From Paraclostridium tenue (GTDB taxonomy: Bacteria > Bacillota > Clostridia > Peptostreptococcales > Peptostreptococcaceae), in contig NZ_BAAACP010000003.1 in the NCBI RefSeq assembly GCF_039521565.1, forward strand, positions 116,385 to 180,384: a stretch of 64,000 nucleotides of DNA. Direction: 5' to 3'. The translations under genes and the position numbers were made by a program. The stretch's first letter is position 1. The number at the start of each line of letters is the position of its first letter. Below, piece by piece: positions 62,811 through 64,000 of the stretch. A model generated the notes under the pieces. The model was not told where the DNA came from and searched no databases. It worked only from the letters and a program-made list of their open reading frames with translations.

Positions 62811-63872
62811 ATGGCCAAGAATTTTGAAGTTACAGTAAAAAGAAAACAGGAACAAAATGATTATATTGAAGAGGTACTATCACAAACAGGTATAGGAAAT
62901 GAATTAGTTATAGATGAAGAATCAAAAGATAGGATAATGGATAAAATACGTAGTATATCAAATGAGGAAAATGAAATAGAGAATTTTGAAGAAAAAATAG
63001 AAGAAAATGAAATTAATAAAAAAGAAGAGGGTATAAAAGAAATTGAAACTATAGAAGAAGAAAAAGAAGAACATACTGAAGGTGTAGAAGAAATAAATGA
63101 GGAAAGTATAGAAAAAATTGAAACTATAAAAGAAGTAGAAAATAGTGAGGTTAGGGAAGAAGAAAATATAGCTAAAATTGAAGCTAAAGAAGAATCAACG
63201 GAAAAAGAGATAGAATATATTGAAACTGTAGAAGAGAAAATTGAAATTAAAGAAGAAGTAAAAGAAGATGTAGGATATATTGAAGAATCAAAGGAAGAAA
63301 GTATAGAAGAAATTAGAAAAGAAGAGTCTAAAAATAATGAAGAAAAACTAGAAAACTTTGACAGAGATGAATTTCGTGGAAAATGCAGAGTATATAGAAG
63401 TAAAAAAATAAATATTGATAAACCTAAAGAAGATATAGTTGTTAAAGTAGGAAATATAGAGAGAAGTATGCATATAGAAAGTGTAGAAATGTTAAAAGAT
63501 GGAGCTAATATTGTAACTATGGTTGTAGAAAATATAACTTATTATACATCTAAACCTTTATCAGATGAAATAGATAAAAAAGAGTATAAAAGAAATCAAT
63601 CTATATGTAAATCCTATGAAAAGGAATGTGTATGTTTTGATGGAGATATTAGGAATACAACAGTTATAATACCATACTTAATTTATATAGATATAGCTGG
63701 GGCAACAGAAACTGACGATTATGAAATAGAGAGTGCATCATTAGATTGTATAAACACTAAATATGTATTAGATAATGGAGAAATTATTGATAATAATAAC
63801 TCATTACTATCTAGTTATATAGAAAGCTTGGTACAAGAGTATGAAATAACTATAAGCATGGTAGTAAAGTAA
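62811..63872 (+). CDS. SPOCS/DUF3794-like protein with long acidic insert
   Basis: 353 residues. The C-terminal domain (about 198-353) repeats the layout of the previous gene: KVGNIERSMHIESVEMLKDGANIVTMVVENITYYTSKPL then RNTTVIIPYLIYIDIAGATETDDYEIESASLDCI. The N-terminal 35 residues are followed by a Glu/Lys-rich segment (about 37-182) with imperfect repeats of IETIEE type, probably extended coil or disordered. The start is ATG 62811, two bases after the previous stop, with GGGGG upstream, so the pair is one operon. Terminator after the gene. Confidence 0.65.
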   Translation: MAKNFEVTVKRKQEQNDYIEEVLSQTGIGNELVIDEESKDRIMDKIRSISNEENEIENFEEKIEENEINKKEEGIKEIETIEEEKEEHTEGVEEINEESIEKIETIKEVENSEVREEENIAKIEAKEESTEKEIEYIETVEEKIEIKEEVKEDVGYIEESKEESIEEIRKEESKNNEEKLENFDRDEFRGKCRVYRSKKINIDKPKEDIVVKVGNIERSMHIESVEMLKDGANIVTMVVENITYYTSKPLSDEIDKKEYKRNQSICKSYEKECVCFDGDIRNTTVIIPYLIYIDIAGATETDDYEIESASLDCINTKYVLDNGEIIDNNNSLLSSYIESLVQEYEITISMVVK

Positions 63873-63908
63873 AAATGATATAAAAAAGAGTATCTAATAA
63901 ATTTAAAA

Positions 63909-63967
63909 TGGATCCTATATAGTGGACACGAGAAAAAGCGTGTCTATCTATGTAAGATCTTTTTTTA
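63909..63967 (+). terminator. Rho-independent terminator of the SPOCS-like pair
   Basis: GGACACG and CGTGTCT form the core stem around 63923-63943, with outer AT pairing and a long T-run after GATCT. Confidence 0.75.
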
Positions 63968-63996
63968 TAAAATATTAACTGAGGAGTGATTAAAAT

Positions 63997-64000
63997 ATGA
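63997..64000 (+). CDS. First codon of a gene that continues beyond the window
   Basis: GAGGAG at 63981-63986 sits 10 bases before ATG 63997, so a gene starts here. Nothing can be said about the product. Confidence 0.55.

Overview
The window is a piece of chromosome from an AT-rich, low-GC, endospore-forming anaerobe. The most likely home is Peptostreptococcaceae (Clostridia), close to Clostridioides, Romboutsia or Paeniclostridium. Support comes from sporulation genes (gpr, spoIIP, yqfC, yqfD, SPOCS-like proteins), a CIRCE-controlled hrcA-grpE-dnaK-dnaJ operon, pyruvate phosphate dikinase with its regulators, strong A/T codon bias (ATA, TTA, AGA) and AGGAGG-type ribosome binding sites. No tRNA, rRNA, CRISPR array, insertion sequence or prophage was seen. 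The taxonomic placement is inference from gene content and order. Layout: (1) 1-16.4 kb is mostly conserved core: the tail of an unknown gene, a BMP-type lipoprotein, comEC, holA, convergent rpsT, gpr-spoIIP, lepA, an inserted amino-acid permease, hemW and the heat-shock operon. (2) 16.4-40.8 kb is accessory. It lies where Bacillus and many clostridia pass directly from dnaJ to prmA. It holds a dicarboxylate/amino-acid symporter with an in-frame UGA, a regulator plus a DUF5058 transporter/M20 hydrolase operon, orphan DUF genes, a PotD-like lipoprotein, a GntP-type permease, YmaF, a PQQ-type sugar dehydrogenase homologue, MgtC, VanZ, PAP2 and GNAT genes, one frameshifted gene and one decayed remnant. 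(3) 40.8-57.1 kb resumes the core order prmA-rsmE-mtaB-hinT-rpsU-yqeY, then (tspO) yqfC-yqfD-phoH-ybeY-dgkA/PAP2-cdd-era-mgtE-yqzL-recO-DUF4342-glyQ-glyS. (4) 57.3-61.8 kb is a CcpN-like CBS regulator, the PPDK regulatory protein and ppdK. (5) 61.9-64 kb is a zinc-ribbon protein, two SPOCS-like paralogues and the first codon of another gene. The strongest unusual signal is at 17723-17757. A UGA interrupts an otherwise intact symporter frame at the predicted HP2 gate. It is followed by a hairpin whose geometry fits a bacterial SECIS element, and the only GGC and CTC codons of the gene sit around it. This suggests a selenocysteine-containing transporter, with a recent nonsense mutation as the main alternative. 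Other signals are a hairpin that would bring a distant Shine-Dalgarno next to its AUG (36464-36525), a terminator whose 3' arm carries the yqzL ribosome binding site and whose loop carries a TATAAT box (52500-52555), a 148-bp foldback element (3730-3877), paired perfect AT-only hairpins in the ppdK leader, and repeated TATACTAT boxes in front of the CcpN-like gene.
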